Part shown: positions 1 to 8,775 of the stretch, in pieces
How positions within the stretch are numbered: position 1 is the first letter of the stretch
How the letters are laid out: each line of letters begins with the position of its first letter
Source of the DNA: Rhizobium album
GTDB lineage: Bacteria; Pseudomonadota; Alphaproteobacteria; Rhizobiales; Rhizobiaceae
Length of the DNA: 64,000 nt
Reading direction: 5' to 3'
Assembly: GCF_003122325.1 (NCBI RefSeq)
Contig: NZ_QFBC01000001.1
Location: 186,001 to 250,000, forward strand
Translations under genes and position numbers: made by a program
Notes under the pieces: generated by a model
Databases searched by the model: none
What the model was told of the DNA's origin: nothing
The model's input: only the letters and a program-made list of their open reading frames with translations

Positions 1-2
1 GC

Positions 3-215
3 GGCGTCATCACCACGGACCGGCCGCAGCCGGTGGTCGACGATTCCACCTCGGGCGTCATGCAGGGTTACATCGAGCAGTCGAACGTCAACGGCATCGC
101 CGAAATGACGCAGCTCATCCAGGTCAATCGCGCCTTCGAGAGCGTCTCGGCTCTGATGCGCGACAGCGAGACGTCCATCCAGGAAGCCATCAAGACGCTC
201 GGCGGCAGCGCCTGA
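3..215 (+). CDS. flgF: Flagellar basal-body rod protein FlgF, C-terminal fragment
   Basis: The reading frame is open from base 3 to the TGA at 213-215; the N-terminus lies upstream of the window. What is visible carries the C-terminal signature of the rod/hook family (an SNVNGIAEMTQLIQVNRAFE stretch, which matches the SNVD..E.T.LI.AQRAYE motif of FlgG at the 4.2 kb locus here). In Rhizobiaceae flgF directly precedes fliI, as it does here with a 16-nt gap. The product forms part of the proximal rod in the periplasm. FlgF rather than FlgG is inferred from position, because a complete FlgG is encoded at 3540-4340. Confidence 0.85.
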   Translation, partial: GVITTDRPQPVVDDSTSGVMQGYIEQSNVNGIAEMTQLIQVNRAFESVSALMRDSETSIQEAIKTLGGSA

Positions 216-231
216 GCCCGGATAAAGCCCG

Positions 232-1626
232 ATGATCGAAGAGCAGTCCGCCGGTATCCACCCGTCACGCAAGCTGGCCCATCTCGCCAGCCTGGTGAAC
301 CGGTATGCCAATCCCGATTACTCCGTCACGCATGGCGGACATGTTCAGACGATAGCCGCCGGCCATTATACGGTCAGCGGGCTGTCGCGGCATGTCCGGC
401 TCGGCGAATTCGTGGGGCACCGCAGCCCGACCGGCATCCATCTCGGCGAAGTGGTGCGGGTCGAACCGGAAGTCGTCTATGTCTGCCCGATCGAGCCGGG
501 CGAGCCGATCGGCATCCACGATGTGGTGATCCGCAAGGGCGCCTTCCGTGTCGCGCCCGACGACAGCTGGTGCGGACGCACCATCAATGCGCTTGGCGAG
601 CCCATCGATGGCAAGGGGCCGCTGGTTTCCGGAACGATGCGCCGGCCGATCTCCAACACCGCGCCGCCGTCGATGACGCGCAAGCGGGTGGAGCAGGGTT
701 TCAAGACCGGTGTGCGCGCTATCGATATCTTTTCCCCGCTTTGCCTCGGCCAGCGTCTCGGCGTGTTCGCCGGGTCCGGCGTCGGTAAGTCGACGCTTCT
801 TTCGATGCTTGCCCGCGCCGATGCCTTCGACCGCGTGGTGATCGCGCTGGTCGGCGAACGCGGCCGCGAAGTGCGCGAATTCATCGAAGATACGCTGGGC
901 GACAACATGTCCAAGTCGATCGCGGTCGTCGCCACCAGCGACGAGAGCCCGATGCTGCGCAAGATGGCGCCGCTTTCGGCCATGACCATCGCCGAACATT
1001 TTCGCGACCAGGGCGATAACGTGCTGCTCATCGTCGATAGCGTCACGCGTTTTGCTCACGCCATCCGCGAGGTCGCGGTCGCCGCCGGCGAACCGCCGAT
1101 CGCGCGCGGCTATCCCGCATCGGTCTTCACCGAGTTGCCGCGGTTGCTGGAGCGCGGCGGGCCGGGGCCGGAGGGGTCGGGCACCATCACCGCGATCATC
1201 TCCATCCTGGTGGACGGCGACAACCACAACGATCCGATCGCCGACTCCACCCGCGGCATTCTCGACGGCCACATCGTGCTGGAGCGCAGCCTGGCGGACG
1301 AAGGGCGGTATCCGCCGGTCAATCCGCTGTCCTCGATCTCGCGACTGGCGCGCAAGGCCTGGACGCCGGACCAGGAAAAGCTGGTATCGCGTTTGAAATC
1401 CCTCATTCATCGTTTCGAGGAAACCCGGGACCTGCGGCTGATCGGCGGTTACCGTCCCGGCGCCGACCCCGATCTCGACATGGCGGTGAAGCAGGTTCCC
1501 ATCATCTACGACGTGCTGAAGCAGTCTCCGGGCGACCGGCCGTCGCTGGATGCCTTCACCGATCTCGCCACCGGTCTGAAGAACGGTTCCGGCAACGTCA
1601 ATCAACCGATGGCTAGGAGAGCGTAG
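232..1626 (+). CDS. fliI: Flagellum-specific ATPase FliI
   Basis: 464 aa, the usual FliI length. It is the F1-beta-like ATPase of the flagellar type III export apparatus and acts at the cytoplasmic face of the export gate. The sequence shows a Walker A loop (GSGVGKST, about residues 182-190), a Walker B strand (VLLIVDSV, about 264-271) and the YPASVFTELPRLLERGG stretch typical of FliI/YscN ATPases. Its regulator FliH and partner FliJ are not adjacent; candidates for both lie at 13837-14469 and 28648-29067. It is followed 2 nt later by the next gene, so the two are probably co-translated. Confidence 0.97.
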   Translation: MIEEQSAGIHPSRKLAHLASLVNRYANPDYSVTHGGHVQTIAAGHYTVSGLSRHVRLGEFVGHRSPTGIHLGEVVRVEPEVVYVCPIEPGEPIGIHDVVIRKGAFRVAPDDSWCGRTINALGEPIDGKGPLVSGTMRRPISNTAPPSMTRKRVEQGFKTGVRAIDIFSPLCLGQRLGVFAGSGVGKSTLLSMLARADAFDRVVIALVGERGREVREFIEDTLGDNMSKSIAVVATSDESPMLRKMAPLSAMTIAEHFRDQGDNVLLIVDSVTRFAHAIREVAVAAGEPPIARGYPASVFTELPRLLERGGPGPEGSGTITAIISILVDGDNHNDPIADSTRGILDGHIVLERSLADEGRYPPVNPLSSISRLARKAWTPDQEKLVSRLKSLIHRFEETRDLRLIGGYRPGADPDLDMAVKQVPIIYDVLKQSPGDRPSLDAFTDLATGLKNGSGNVNQPMARRA

Positions 1627-1628
1627 CG

Positions 1629-2177
1629 ATGGCCAGAAAGAAAAAAGCCAGGATCGCCGATATCGCTGTCAATCTGGATGCGCCGCCGCGCGCGTCACGG
1701 ACAGGCGATCGCGTCCTGACTATACTGGGCCTCTCCATTGCCGCCGCCGCCGCCTTCTTTCCCTGGTACGTCTTTTTCAACGCCGACAAGTTCGGCGTAC
1801 AGATGACCAATTGGGACGGCACGCGCGATCTGCCGGACCTGCCGCCCCGTAACGTCTTCAGCGTCTCGCCGCTGGCGATGACCGACAATACGGAAAACAC
1901 CGCCGAACCGCTCGACGACCTGGTGACGGCGACCGTCGCCAACACAGGCGACAGGAAGAAGCGGAATATCAAGGAAGACCAGCCGTTCCCGGGCAAGAGC
2001 GATTTCCGCCTGCTGCACGTGGCGAACGGCCGCGCGCTGATCGAGGATTCGAGCGGCATGTACATGGTGCGCGTCGGTTCGATCCTGCCGGACGAAAGCC
2101 GCCTTGCAAGCCTCGAGCAGCGTGAAGGCAAATGGGTGATCGTCACCTCGAACGGCAATATCTACAGCGCCAACTGA
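1629..2177 (+). CDS. Flagellar-cluster membrane protein of unknown function
   Basis: 182 aa. The N-terminus is very basic (MARKKKARI), followed by one hydrophobic segment at about residues 33-52 (LTILGLSIAAAAAFFPWYVF), then a soluble, probably periplasmic domain of about 125 residues ending in a beta-rich stretch (RVGSIL, WVIVTSNGNIYS). It starts 2 nt after fliI and is followed by a strong hairpin (2202-2226), so it closes the flgF-fliI operon. Rhizobial flagellar clusters carry a protein at this position, but I know of no assigned function. The C-terminal part loosely recalls a flagellar assembly or pilus-stabilising beta domain; this is a guess. Confidence 0.8.
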   Translation: MARKKKARIADIAVNLDAPPRASRTGDRVLTILGLSIAAAAAFFPWYVFFNADKFGVQMTNWDGTRDLPDLPPRNVFSVSPLAMTDNTENTAEPLDDLVTATVANTGDRKKRNIKEDQPFPGKSDFRLLHVANGRALIEDSSGMYMVRVGSILPDESRLASLEQREGKWVIVTSNGNIYSAN

Positions 2178-2201
2178 AGCGCTGCAGCAAGCGTGTTTGA
2201 C

Positions 2202-2230
2202 GGGCGCGGCAGGTCATGCCGCGCCCTTTC
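2202..2230 (+). terminator. Terminator-like hairpin after the fliI operon
   Basis: A perfect 10-bp inverted repeat, GGGCGCGGCA at 2202-2211 and TGCCGCGCCC at 2217-2226 with a 5-nt loop, is followed by TTTC. It separates the flgF-fliI-orf unit from the flgB unit. The U-tract is short, so it may be leaky. Confidence 0.6.
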
Positions 2231-2371
2231 GCGTTCCTGGACAGCCGATCCGGGCTGTCCTCGCCTTCCTGCAAAATCTGCGCCGAACACCGTCTTTTCC
2301 GGCGTTTCTCCGTAAGTCCCACGCAAGATTAGCAGCATAGGGTCGGGACAGTAAAAGTCGGAGAGTCGCTT

Positions 2372-2761
2372 ATGCAGCCTATCCAGTTGTTCGATCTCGC
2401 GTCCCGCCAGGCCTCGTGGCTTTCGGTACGCCAGCAGGTGGTTTCCACCAACATCGCCAATGCAAACACGCCGAAGTACATGGCCAAGGATGTGACGCCG
2501 TTCAACGCCGTCCTGGATTCGACGCCTGTTCGCATGGCGCGCACCAACCCCGGGCACATGACCGACAGCAGTCAACTCAGCGACGAAGTCGATGTGGTCA
2601 AGGCAAAGCTGGATCAGGAAATCGGCGTCCAGGAATCCGGCAACAGCGTCGGTATCGTCGAGGAAATGAGCAAGACCGGCGAAATCAAGCGCCAGTACGA
2701 GCTGAATGCCGCGCTGGTGAAATCCTTTCATCGCATGATGTTGATGACCTTGAAGAAGTAG
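2372..2761 (+). CDS. flgB: Flagellar basal-body rod protein FlgB
   Basis: 129 aa. This proximal rod subunit is exported by the flagellar type III system. The N-terminal half contains the rod-family signature ([17 protein letters not shown], about residues 26-42) and the C-terminus forms an amphipathic helix ([20 protein letters not shown]) that packs in the rod. The ATG has a GGAGA ribosome site 8-12 nt upstream. About 195 nt free of genes precede it and the upstream unit ends in a hairpin, so an operon promoter probably lies at 2232-2360. flgC follows after 4 nt. Confidence 0.95.
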   Translation: MQPIQLFDLASRQASWLSVRQQVVSTNIANANTPKYMAKDVTPFNAVLDSTPVRMARTNPGHMTDSSQLSDEVDVVKAKLDQEIGVQESGNSVGIVEEMSKTGEIKRQYELNAALVKSFHRMMLMTLKK

Positions 2762-2765
2762 GACC

Positions 2766-3185
2766 ATGGATCCCCTTGCAGCCTCAATGAAAATCTCGGG
2801 CAGCGGACTGGAAACCCAGTCCACCCGCCTGCGCATCGTTTCGGAAAACATCGCCAATGCGCGCTCGACGGGCGACACCCCCGGTGCCGATCCCTATCGC
2901 CGCAAGACGATCACCTTCGGCAGCGAACTCGACAAGGCGACGGGCGGCACGCTTGCCACCGTCAAGAAGTTCGGCGTCGATCGCTCGAAGTACACCGAGG
3001 AATACGACCCCGGCAATCCGGCGGCCGACGAGAAAGGCATCGTCAAGATGCCGAACGTCAACATGCTGGTCGAAATGGCCGACATGCGCGAAGCCAACCG
3101 GTCCTACGAAGCCAACCTGCAAACCATCAAGCAGACGCGTGAGCTGATCGCTGCGACGCTTGATCTTCTGAAAGCATCGCAATGA
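2766..3185 (+). CDS. flgC: Flagellar basal-body rod protein FlgC
   Basis: 139 aa, typical FlgC size. The N-terminal helix contains the [11 protein letters not shown] rod motif at about residues 26-36 and the C-terminus has the [20 protein letters not shown] motif of rod and hook subunits. It forms the proximal rod with FlgB, FlgF and FliE. Its TGA overlaps the ATG of fliE (ATGA at 3182-3185), implying translational coupling. Confidence 0.96.
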   Translation: MDPLAASMKISGSGLETQSTRLRIVSENIANARSTGDTPGADPYRRKTITFGSELDKATGGTLATVKKFGVDRSKYTEEYDPGNPAADEKGIVKMPNVNMLVEMADMREANRSYEANLQTIKQTRELIAATLDLLKASQ

Positions 3186-3520
3186 TCAATGCAATCAACG
3201 CTGTAAGCGCGCTTGGCATGACCCGGGGCATCGGCGATGTCTCGCTCGACGCCGCCCAGCAGGCCCTCTCTCCGCAGCAGGCGACCGGCGGCCTCGCCAC
3301 CGGGCTGACCTTCGGCGAAGTGCTCGGCAACATGACGACCGAAGCCATCACCAACCTGAAGGGCGCGGAAGCCGCCTCCTTCGCCGGTATCAAGGGTGAA
3401 ATCAGCACCCGCGAAGTCGTCGATGCGGTGATGCAGGGCGAACAGTCGCTGCAGACCGCCATCGCACTGCGCGACAAGGTCGTCACGGCCTTCCTCGATA
3501 TCACCCGGATGCAGATCTAA
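3182..3520 (+). CDS. fliE: Flagellar hook-basal body complex protein FliE
   Basis: 112 aa. FliE joins the MS ring and export gate to the rod. The C-terminal half carries the conserved family block ([20 protein letters not shown], continuing into [18 protein letters not shown]). The start overlaps the flgC stop. The gene order flgB-flgC-fliE-flgG, with 19 nt before flgG, is that of other alphaproteobacteria. Confidence 0.95.
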   Translation: MINAINAVSALGMTRGIGDVSLDAAQQALSPQQATGGLATGLTFGEVLGNMTTEAITNLKGAEAASFAGIKGEISTREVVDAVMQGEQSLQTAIALRDKVVTAFLDITRMQI

Positions 3521-3539
3521 AGCGTAAAGGATCAAGATC

Positions 3540-4340
3540 ATGAGAGCTCTTGCCATTGCAGCCACCGGCATGGATGCCCAGCAGACCAACCTCGAGGTGA
3601 TCGCGAACAACATCGCGAACATCAACACCACCGGCTTCAAGCGGGCGCGCGCCGAATTTTCCGACCTGCTCTATCAGACCGAGCGCGCCGCCGGCGTACC
3701 GAACCGCGCTAACCAGGCCATCGTGCCGGAAGGCGCCAACATTGGTCTCGGCGTCAAGACCTCGGCGGTGCGCAACCTGCACCTCCAGGGCCAGCTGGCC
3801 GAAACCGGCAACGACCTCGACGTCGCGCTGATCGGCAAGGGTTTCTTCCAGATCCAGACGCCGGACGGCGGCACGTTCTACACCCGCGCCGGTTCGTTCA
3901 ACAAGAATGCCGACGGCCAGCTCGTCACCATCGACGGCTATACCGTCACGCCGGGCATCGTCTTCCAGCAGGACGACACCGACATCGAGATCAGCCGCAG
4001 CGGCCTCGTCACCGCCAAGGTGCTGAATGCCGCCAGCGGCCAGATGGAAGTCCAGGAGCGTGGCCAGTTGCAGATCGCCAACTTCGTCAACGAAGCCGGC
4101 CTGCAGCCGCTCGGCGACAACCTCTTCGCGCAGACGCCGGCTTCCGGCGAGCCCGTCGTCGACAATCCGGACACCCAGGGCTTCGGTTACCTGAAGCAGA
4201 ATTACCTGGAATCCTCCAACGTCGACGCCGTCCGTGAAATCACCGAGCTGATCTCGGCGCAGCGTGCCTACGAAATGAACTCCAAGGTGATCACCACCGC
4301 CGACGAAATGGCCTCCATCGTCAGCAAGAACCTGAAGTAA
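3540..4340 (+). CDS. flgG: Flagellar distal rod protein FlgG
   Basis: 266 aa, as expected for FlgG (about 262). The N-terminal motif [18 protein letters not shown] (about residues 22-39) and the C-terminal [20 protein letters not shown] are both present and complete. The protein forms the distal rod that crosses the peptidoglycan. A weak SD (AAAGGATCA) precedes the ATG. flgA follows within 25 nt. Confidence 0.97.
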   Translation: MRALAIAATGMDAQQTNLEVIANNIANINTTGFKRARAEFSDLLYQTERAAGVPNRANQAIVPEGANIGLGVKTSAVRNLHLQGQLAETGNDLDVALIGKGFFQIQTPDGGTFYTRAGSFNKNADGQLVTIDGYTVTPGIVFQQDDTDIEISRSGLVTAKVLNAASGQMEVQERGQLQIANFVNEAGLQPLGDNLFAQTPASGEPVVDNPDTQGFGYLKQNYLESSNVDAVREITELISAQRAYEMNSKVITTADEMASIVSKNLK

Positions 4341-4365
4341 GTCCTTTAAAAAGAGGGTGGCAAAT

Positions 4366-4851
4366 ATGAGATTTCGCCGCAAGAGCAGCCTGATCGGGAA
4401 GAATGTCGTCGGAACGGTTTTCGTCCTTCTCTTCTCTGGCGCAATCCACACGGCCACGGCGGACATGGGTTACGCCGTGGTGCCGACCTCCACGATCTAT
4501 CCGGGCGAAGAAATTACCGCCAACCGGGTCGAGGAGGTCGAGGTCACCAATCCCAAGCTGACCGGCGGCTACGCACAGCGCGCCGGAGAGGTGGTCGGCC
4601 TCGTGACCAAGCGCACGCTGCTGGCCGGCCGCACCATCCAGCTTTCCTCCTTGCGCGAACCCTATGCCGTCCAGCGCGGCACGAACGTGCGCATCACCTT
4701 CACGCTCGGCAATCTGGCGATCTCCGCTTCCGGCGCTCCGATGCAGGACGCGTCGGTCGGAGACGTGATCCGCGTCCGCAATCTCGATTCCGGCATTATC
4801 GTCAGCGGCACCGTCATGCAGGACGGCACTATCCACGTGGTGGCTAAATGA
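4366..4851 (+). CDS. flgA: Flagellar P-ring assembly chaperone FlgA
   Basis: 161 aa from the ATG at 4366; an in-frame GTG at 4357 would add three residues, but the AGAGGG ribosome site at 4352-4357 sits 8 nt before the ATG and overlaps the GTG, so the ATG is preferred. A signal peptide is visible (basic start, then NVVGTVFVLLFSGAIHTATA). The SAF-like C-terminal domain runs from about residue 100 (RGTNVRITFTLGNLAISASG) and ends in VSGTVMQDGTIHVVAK. It acts in the periplasm to assist FlgI polymerisation; flgI is the next gene and overlaps it by 4 nt. Confidence 0.94.
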   Translation: MRFRRKSSLIGKNVVGTVFVLLFSGAIHTATADMGYAVVPTSTIYPGEEITANRVEEVEVTNPKLTGGYAQRAGEVVGLVTKRTLLAGRTIQLSSLREPYAVQRGTNVRITFTLGNLAISASGAPMQDASVGDVIRVRNLDSGIIVSGTVMQDGTIHVVAK

Positions 4852-5969
4852 GCAAATTGCGTTTCCTGTCTACGATCATTCTGGCCGCTGTCTTGAGCGT
4901 TGTCGGCGTCGGTGCCGCCAACGCCGTTTCCTCGCGCATCAAGGACATCGCCTCGCTGCAGTCCGGCCGCGACAACCAGCTGATCGGCTACGGCCTGATC
5001 GTCGGTCTGCAGGGCAGCGGCGACAGCCTGCGTTCGTCGCCGTTTACCGAGCAGTCGATGCGCGCCATGCTGCAGAACCTTGGCATTTCGACCCAGGGCG
5101 GCCAGTCGAGCGCCAAGAACGTCGCCGCCGTCATGGTGACCGCAAACCTGCCGCCCTTTGCAAGCCCCGGCAGCCGCATCGACGTGTCGGTCAGCTCGCT
5201 GGGCGACGCCACCTCGCTGCGCGGCGGCACGCTGATCATGACCTCGCTCTCCGGCGCAGACGGCCAGATCTATGCCGTCGCCCAGGGTGCCGTCATCGTT
5301 TCCGGGTTCCAGGCGCAAGGCGAGGCGGCCACGGTCACCGAGGGCGTGACGACCGGCGGGCGCGTGCCGAACGGTGCGATCATCGAGCGCGAGCTGCCGT
5401 CGAAGTTCAAGGATTCCATCGACCTGGTGCTGCAACTGCGCAATCCGGATTTCACCACGGCCGTCAGCGTCGCCGACGTGATCAACAGCTATGCCGCCAA
5501 GCAGTTCGGCGGCGCCATCGCCGAGCCGCGCGATTCGCAGGAAGTGATGATCATGAAGCCGAAGTCGGCCGATCTGACGCGGCTGATGGCGGATATCGAA
5601 AACCTGGTGGTCGAGACCGACACGCCGGCCAAGGTGGTCGTCAACGAACGCACCGGAACGATCGTCATCGGCGCCGACGTGCGCGTTTCCAAGGTCGCCG
5701 TCAGCTACGGCACGCTGACCGTGCAGGTCACCGAAACGCCGCAGATCATCCAGCCGGAACCTTTCTCGCGCGGCGAGACGGCGGTGCAGCCGCAGACTGA
5801 TATCCAGGCGCAGAAGGACGGCGGCCGCGTGGCGATCCTCGATGGCCCGGACCTGCGCACCCTCGTCTCCGGCCTCAACAGCATCGGCGTCAAGCCCGAC
5901 GGGATCATCTCGATCCTGCAAGGCATCAAATCGGCCGGCGCACTGCAAGCGGAGCTTGTCATCCAATGA
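4848..5969 (+). CDS. flgI: Flagellar P-ring protein FlgI
   Basis: 373 aa. A cleavable signal peptide (FLSTIILAAVLSVVGVGAANA) precedes the mature P-ring subunit. Family blocks are clear: SRIKDIASLQSGRDNQLIGY at the mature N-terminus, GLIVGLQGSGD, and the C-terminal VSGLNSIGVKPDGIISILQG. It forms the ring around the rod in the peptidoglycan layer. The start overlaps flgA (ATGA) and the stop overlaps motE (ATGA). Confidence 0.97.
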   Translation: MSKLRFLSTIILAAVLSVVGVGAANAVSSRIKDIASLQSGRDNQLIGYGLIVGLQGSGDSLRSSPFTEQSMRAMLQNLGISTQGGQSSAKNVAAVMVTANLPPFASPGSRIDVSVSSLGDATSLRGGTLIMTSLSGADGQIYAVAQGAVIVSGFQAQGEAATVTEGVTTGGRVPNGAIIERELPSKFKDSIDLVLQLRNPDFTTAVSVADVINSYAAKQFGGAIAEPRDSQEVMIMKPKSADLTRLMADIENLVVETDTPAKVVVNERTGTIVIGADVRVSKVAVSYGTLTVQVTETPQIIQPEPFSRGETAVQPQTDIQAQKDGGRVAILDGPDLRTLVSGLNSIGVKPDGIISILQGIKSAGALQAELVIQ

Positions 5970-6508
5970 CCCCATCCCGTTTTCCCACCCCATCGACGCG
6001 GCCCTGGCTGACATTCGTCCTGCCGGCCGTTTTCCTCGGGCTGTCCGCCATTCCCGGCGCCTTCGCCCAGGAAAAGCCGAAGGCGCTCACCGAGATGAGC
6101 TCGGAAGAAGAGATCAAGCAGTTCTGCACCAACATCGCAGACGCCGCACGCGATCGCCGCTACCTGCTGCAGAAGCAGGAACTGGAAAAACTCCAGAGCG
6201 ACGTCGATGCGCGTATCGCCATCATGGAGAAGCGCAAGGCGGAATACGAAGACTGGCTGAAGCGGCGCAACGATTTCATGAAGCAGGCGGAAGCCGGACT
6301 GGTCGACGTCTACAAGACGATGAAGGCCGATGCCGCCGCACCGCAGCTCGAAAAGATGGACATCGTGCTGGCGGCAGCCATCGTCATGCGCCTGCCGGCC
6401 CGGCAATCGGGCCTCATCCTGGCTGAAATGGACGCCGAGAAGGCGGCGATGGTTGCTTCGATCATGTCGAGCGCGTCCGACCCCAATACCTCGAAGGATC
6501 CCTCATGA
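5966..6508 (+). CDS. motE: Motility protein MotE (periplasmic chaperone of MotC)
   Basis: 180 aa, same size as S. meliloti MotE. There is a signal peptide (PAVFLGLSAIPGAFAQ, about residues 20-35), then a long charged coiled-coil (about residues 60-110, including KQELEKLQSDVDARIAIMEK) and a MgtE-N-like helical end (VLAAAIVMRLPARQSGLILA). In S. meliloti MotE is known to dimerise and stabilise MotC in the periplasm; motC is at 15737-17026. It overlaps flgI upstream and flgH downstream by ATGA, so it is co-translated with ring proteins. Confidence 0.88.
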   Translation: MTPSRFPTPSTRPWLTFVLPAVFLGLSAIPGAFAQEKPKALTEMSSEEEIKQFCTNIADAARDRRYLLQKQELEKLQSDVDARIAIMEKRKAEYEDWLKRRNDFMKQAEAGLVDVYKTMKADAAAPQLEKMDIVLAAAIVMRLPARQSGLILAEMDAEKAAMVASIMSSASDPNTSKDPS

Positions 6509-7215
6509 CGAAGCGTCTCACCGCCCTCCTGGCCGCCGCCCTTTTGGCCGGCTGCTCGAACACGACCGTTCGTGAGATCGGCAACGCGCCTTCGATGAGC
6601 CCGATCGGCAGCGGCCTGCAATATTCGCAGACGCCGCAGATGGCGATGTATCCGAAGCAGCCGCAGAGCATGAACCGCGGTTACTCGCTGTGGAATGATT
6701 CTCAGGCGGCGCTGTTCAAGGATTCGCGCGCCATCAACATGGGCGATATCCTGACGGTCAACATCCAGATCAACGACAGGGCCGATTTCAACAACGAAAC
6801 CGAACGCAACCGCGCCAACAAGAGCAATCTCGGCTGGAAAGCGAATGCGCAGATCTTCGGCTGGAAGCCGGAGACGGATTCGAGCGTCGGCTTCGGCTCC
6901 GATACGGACACGCAGGCCAAGGGCAAGACGAAGCGCTCGGAAAAGCTGACGCTGCTCGTCGCCGCCGTCGTGACCGGCGTTCTCGAAAACGGCAACCTCC
7001 TGATCAGCGGCTCCCAGGAAGTCCGCGTCAACCACGAGATCCGTATTCTCAACGTCGCCGGTATCGTCCGGCCGCAGGACGTCGATTCGCAGAACACCAT
7101 CTCCTACGAAAAGATTGCCGAAGCCCGCATCTCCTACGGCGGCCGCGGCCGCCTGACGGAAGTGCAGCAGCCCCCGGTCGGCCAGCAGGTCGTCGACCTG
7201 TTCTCGCCGATCTGA
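6505..7215 (+). CDS. flgH: Flagellar L-ring lipoprotein FlgH
   Basis: 236 aa. The N-terminus is a lipoprotein signal with lipobox LLAGC, lipidated Cys at residue 17. Conserved FlgH blocks follow: LFKDSRAINMGDILTVNIQI, ANKSNLGW, and the C-terminal RPQDVDSQNTISYEKIAEAR ending in FSPI. It forms the outer-membrane ring. The start overlaps the motE stop (ATGA); a 41-nt gap with a GGA-rich site precedes fliL. Confidence 0.97.
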   Translation: MTKRLTALLAAALLAGCSNTTVREIGNAPSMSPIGSGLQYSQTPQMAMYPKQPQSMNRGYSLWNDSQAALFKDSRAINMGDILTVNIQINDRADFNNETERNRANKSNLGWKANAQIFGWKPETDSSVGFGSDTDTQAKGKTKRSEKLTLLVAAVVTGVLENGNLLISGSQEVRVNHEIRILNVAGIVRPQDVDSQNTISYEKIAEARISYGGRGRLTEVQQPPVGQQVVDLFSPI

Positions 7216-7256
7216 TGGCCGGGACGGTTCGCAACCACAAGGACGGATAGGAAGCA

Positions 7257-7778
7257 ATGGCTGAACTGGAAAACGCCGAATCGACCGGGAAGAAAAAGAA
7301 GTCCGGTGCCATGCCGCTGGTCATCGCGCTGGTCGTGCTGACGGCGATCGGCGGCGGCGGCGGTTGGGTCATCGGCGGTATGCTCGCCGGGAAGCTTCAA
7401 CCGGCGGCCGAGGAAAAGGCTGCCGAAGCCAAGAAGGAAAAAGAGGGCGAGAAGAAAAAGGAAGGCGAGGGACTGCCGCATATCTCGAACGAGACCACCG
7501 GCGTGGTGGCGCTTGAGCCGATCACCACCAATCTTGCCTATCCCTCCGAAAGCTGGATCCGGCTCGAGGTGGCGCTGATGTTCAAGGACAAGCCCGACGT
7601 CAAGGTTTCCGAAGAGGTGCACCAGGACATCCTCTTCTATCTGCGGACGGTGTCGCTGCAGCAGATCGAAGGGCCGCGCGGCTTTCAATATCTTCGGGAT
7701 GACATTCAGGAACGTGTTGACCAGCGTTCGCAGGGGCGAGTAACCAAGGTCATGTTCAGGACCTTTGTGATCGAATGA
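7257..7778 (+). CDS. fliL: Flagellar basal-body-associated protein FliL
   Basis: 173 aa. Basic cytoplasmic N-terminus (GKKKKSG), a single transmembrane segment at about residues 21-43 (LVIALVVLTAIGGGGGWVIG), a Lys/Glu-rich linker, then the stomatin-like FliL domain ending in TKVMFRTFVIE. FliL surrounds the stator and supports torque. The stop overlaps fliP by ATGA. Confidence 0.94.
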   Translation: MAELENAESTGKKKKSGAMPLVIALVVLTAIGGGGGWVIGGMLAGKLQPAAEEKAAEAKKEKEGEKKKEGEGLPHISNETTGVVALEPITTNLAYPSESWIRLEVALMFKDKPDVKVSEEVHQDILFYLRTVSLQQIEGPRGFQYLRDDIQERVDQRSQGRVTKVMFRTFVIE

Positions 7779-8512
7779 TTCGATTTCTTCTTCTTCTCGG
7801 TGCCATGATGGCGCTACCCGGTGTGGCGGAAGCCCAGCAGCTTCCGACAGACCTTTTGAATATTCCGGTGGACGGTTCCGCCGCAGCCTGGATCATCCGC
7901 ACCTTCGGTCTTTTGACCGTGCTGTCAGTTGCGCCCGGCATCCTGATCATGGTCACCAGTTTCCCCCGCTTCGTGATCGCATTTTCTATCCTGCGTTCAG
8001 GCATGGGCCTGGCAACGACGCCTTCCAACATGATTCTCCTCAGCCTGGCGCTGTTCATGACCTTCTATGTCATGTCGCCGACGCTCGATCGCTCATGGAA
8101 CGACGGCGTTCGTCCGCTTCTGGAGAACCGCCTGACCGAGGCGGAGGCCGTCGAGCGCATAGCCGAGCCGTTCCGCACCTTCATGGCTGCCAATACCCGC
8201 GACAAGGACCTGGCGCTGTTCGTCGACATCGCCCGCGAACGCGGACAGGCGGTCGGCACCGGCGACCGCATCGACTACCGGGTCCTCGTTCCCGCCTTCA
8301 TGATTTCCGAGATCCGCCGCGGTTTCGAAATCGGCTTCCTGATCATCCTTCCCTTCCTGGTCATCGACCTGATCGTTGCCACCATCACCATGGCCATGGG
8401 CATGATGATGTTGCCGCCGACATCGATCTCGCTGCCGTTCAAGATCCTTTTCTTCGTCCTGATCGATGGCTGGAACCTGCTCGTAGGGAGCTTGGTTCGC
8501 TCTTTTTCATAA
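7775..8512 (+). CDS. fliP: Flagellar export-gate protein FliP
   Basis: 245 aa, the usual length. It has a cleavable signal (LLLLGAMMALPGVAEAQ) and the FliP signature region (MVTSFPRFVIAFSILRSGMG), with four membrane segments in the remainder. It forms the FliPQR core of the flagellar secretion channel. fliQ and fliR are 17-20 kb away in a second operon, as usual in rhizobia. The last residues run into an AT-rich intergenic region with no obvious terminator, so some transcription may read into flaA. Confidence 0.97.
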   Translation: MIRFLLLLGAMMALPGVAEAQQLPTDLLNIPVDGSAAAWIIRTFGLLTVLSVAPGILIMVTSFPRFVIAFSILRSGMGLATTPSNMILLSLALFMTFYVMSPTLDRSWNDGVRPLLENRLTEAEAVERIAEPFRTFMAANTRDKDLALFVDIARERGQAVGTGDRIDYRVLVPAFMISEIRRGFEIGFLIILPFLVIDLIVATITMAMGMMMLPPTSISLPFKILFFVLIDGWNLLVGSLVRSFS

Positions 8513-8687
8513 TAAAAACAATTATTTGGGAAAAATTAACTATAAATTTTCGATTTTTACCATTTGTTAGCCATAGTCAGAGCCGCCTTTGTCGCGGGCG
8601 CTCAAATTAATTGATTTGAAACGGCTGGCCCCTAGTGTGAACCTCACATGACGGGTTTGGTTTTTGGCCGTAGGGCAGAACCGAGAG
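8513..8687 (+). promoter_or_regulatory. AT-rich promoter region upstream of flaA
   Basis: Between the fliP stop and the conserved leader of flaA is AT-rich sequence (8515-8570) unlike the flanking coding DNA. It contains TTACCATTTGTTAGCC at 8557-8572, which resembles the TTAACC-type repeats before flaC and ftcR, and a GAAACGG word that also occurs before flaB and flaD. These are candidate activator contacts for FtcR/Rem; no promoter boxes could be assigned with certainty. Confidence 0.45.
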
Positions 8688-8775
8688 GCATGAAGCCGAG
8701 CCGCCATCACCGGTAAGTTATAAGTCCGGTATGTCCCTCTCTTTTTTTGTTTTGCGTAACCAAAGGGACAATCCC
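8688..8775 (+). promoter_or_regulatory. Structured flagellin 5' leader of flaA
   Basis: Contains the leader shared by all four flagellin genes: GCATGA at 8688-8693; a hairpin ACCGG (8709-8713) with CCGGT (8726-8730); the block TCCGGTATGTCCC at 8725-8737; and the Shine-Dalgarno AGGGACA at 8764-8770, the exact complement of TGTCCCT at 8732-8738. Forming that second stem would hide the ribosome site. The AUG in the block is in frame with flaA here (15 codons upstream), but not consistently so in the other leaders. Confidence 0.7.

Noticed and set aside
8731-8775. N-terminal extension of the first flagellin from the ATG at 8731
   Set aside because: The same AUG exists in the other leaders but is out of frame or quickly stopped there; flagellins start at MTSI/MASI after a well-placed SD.
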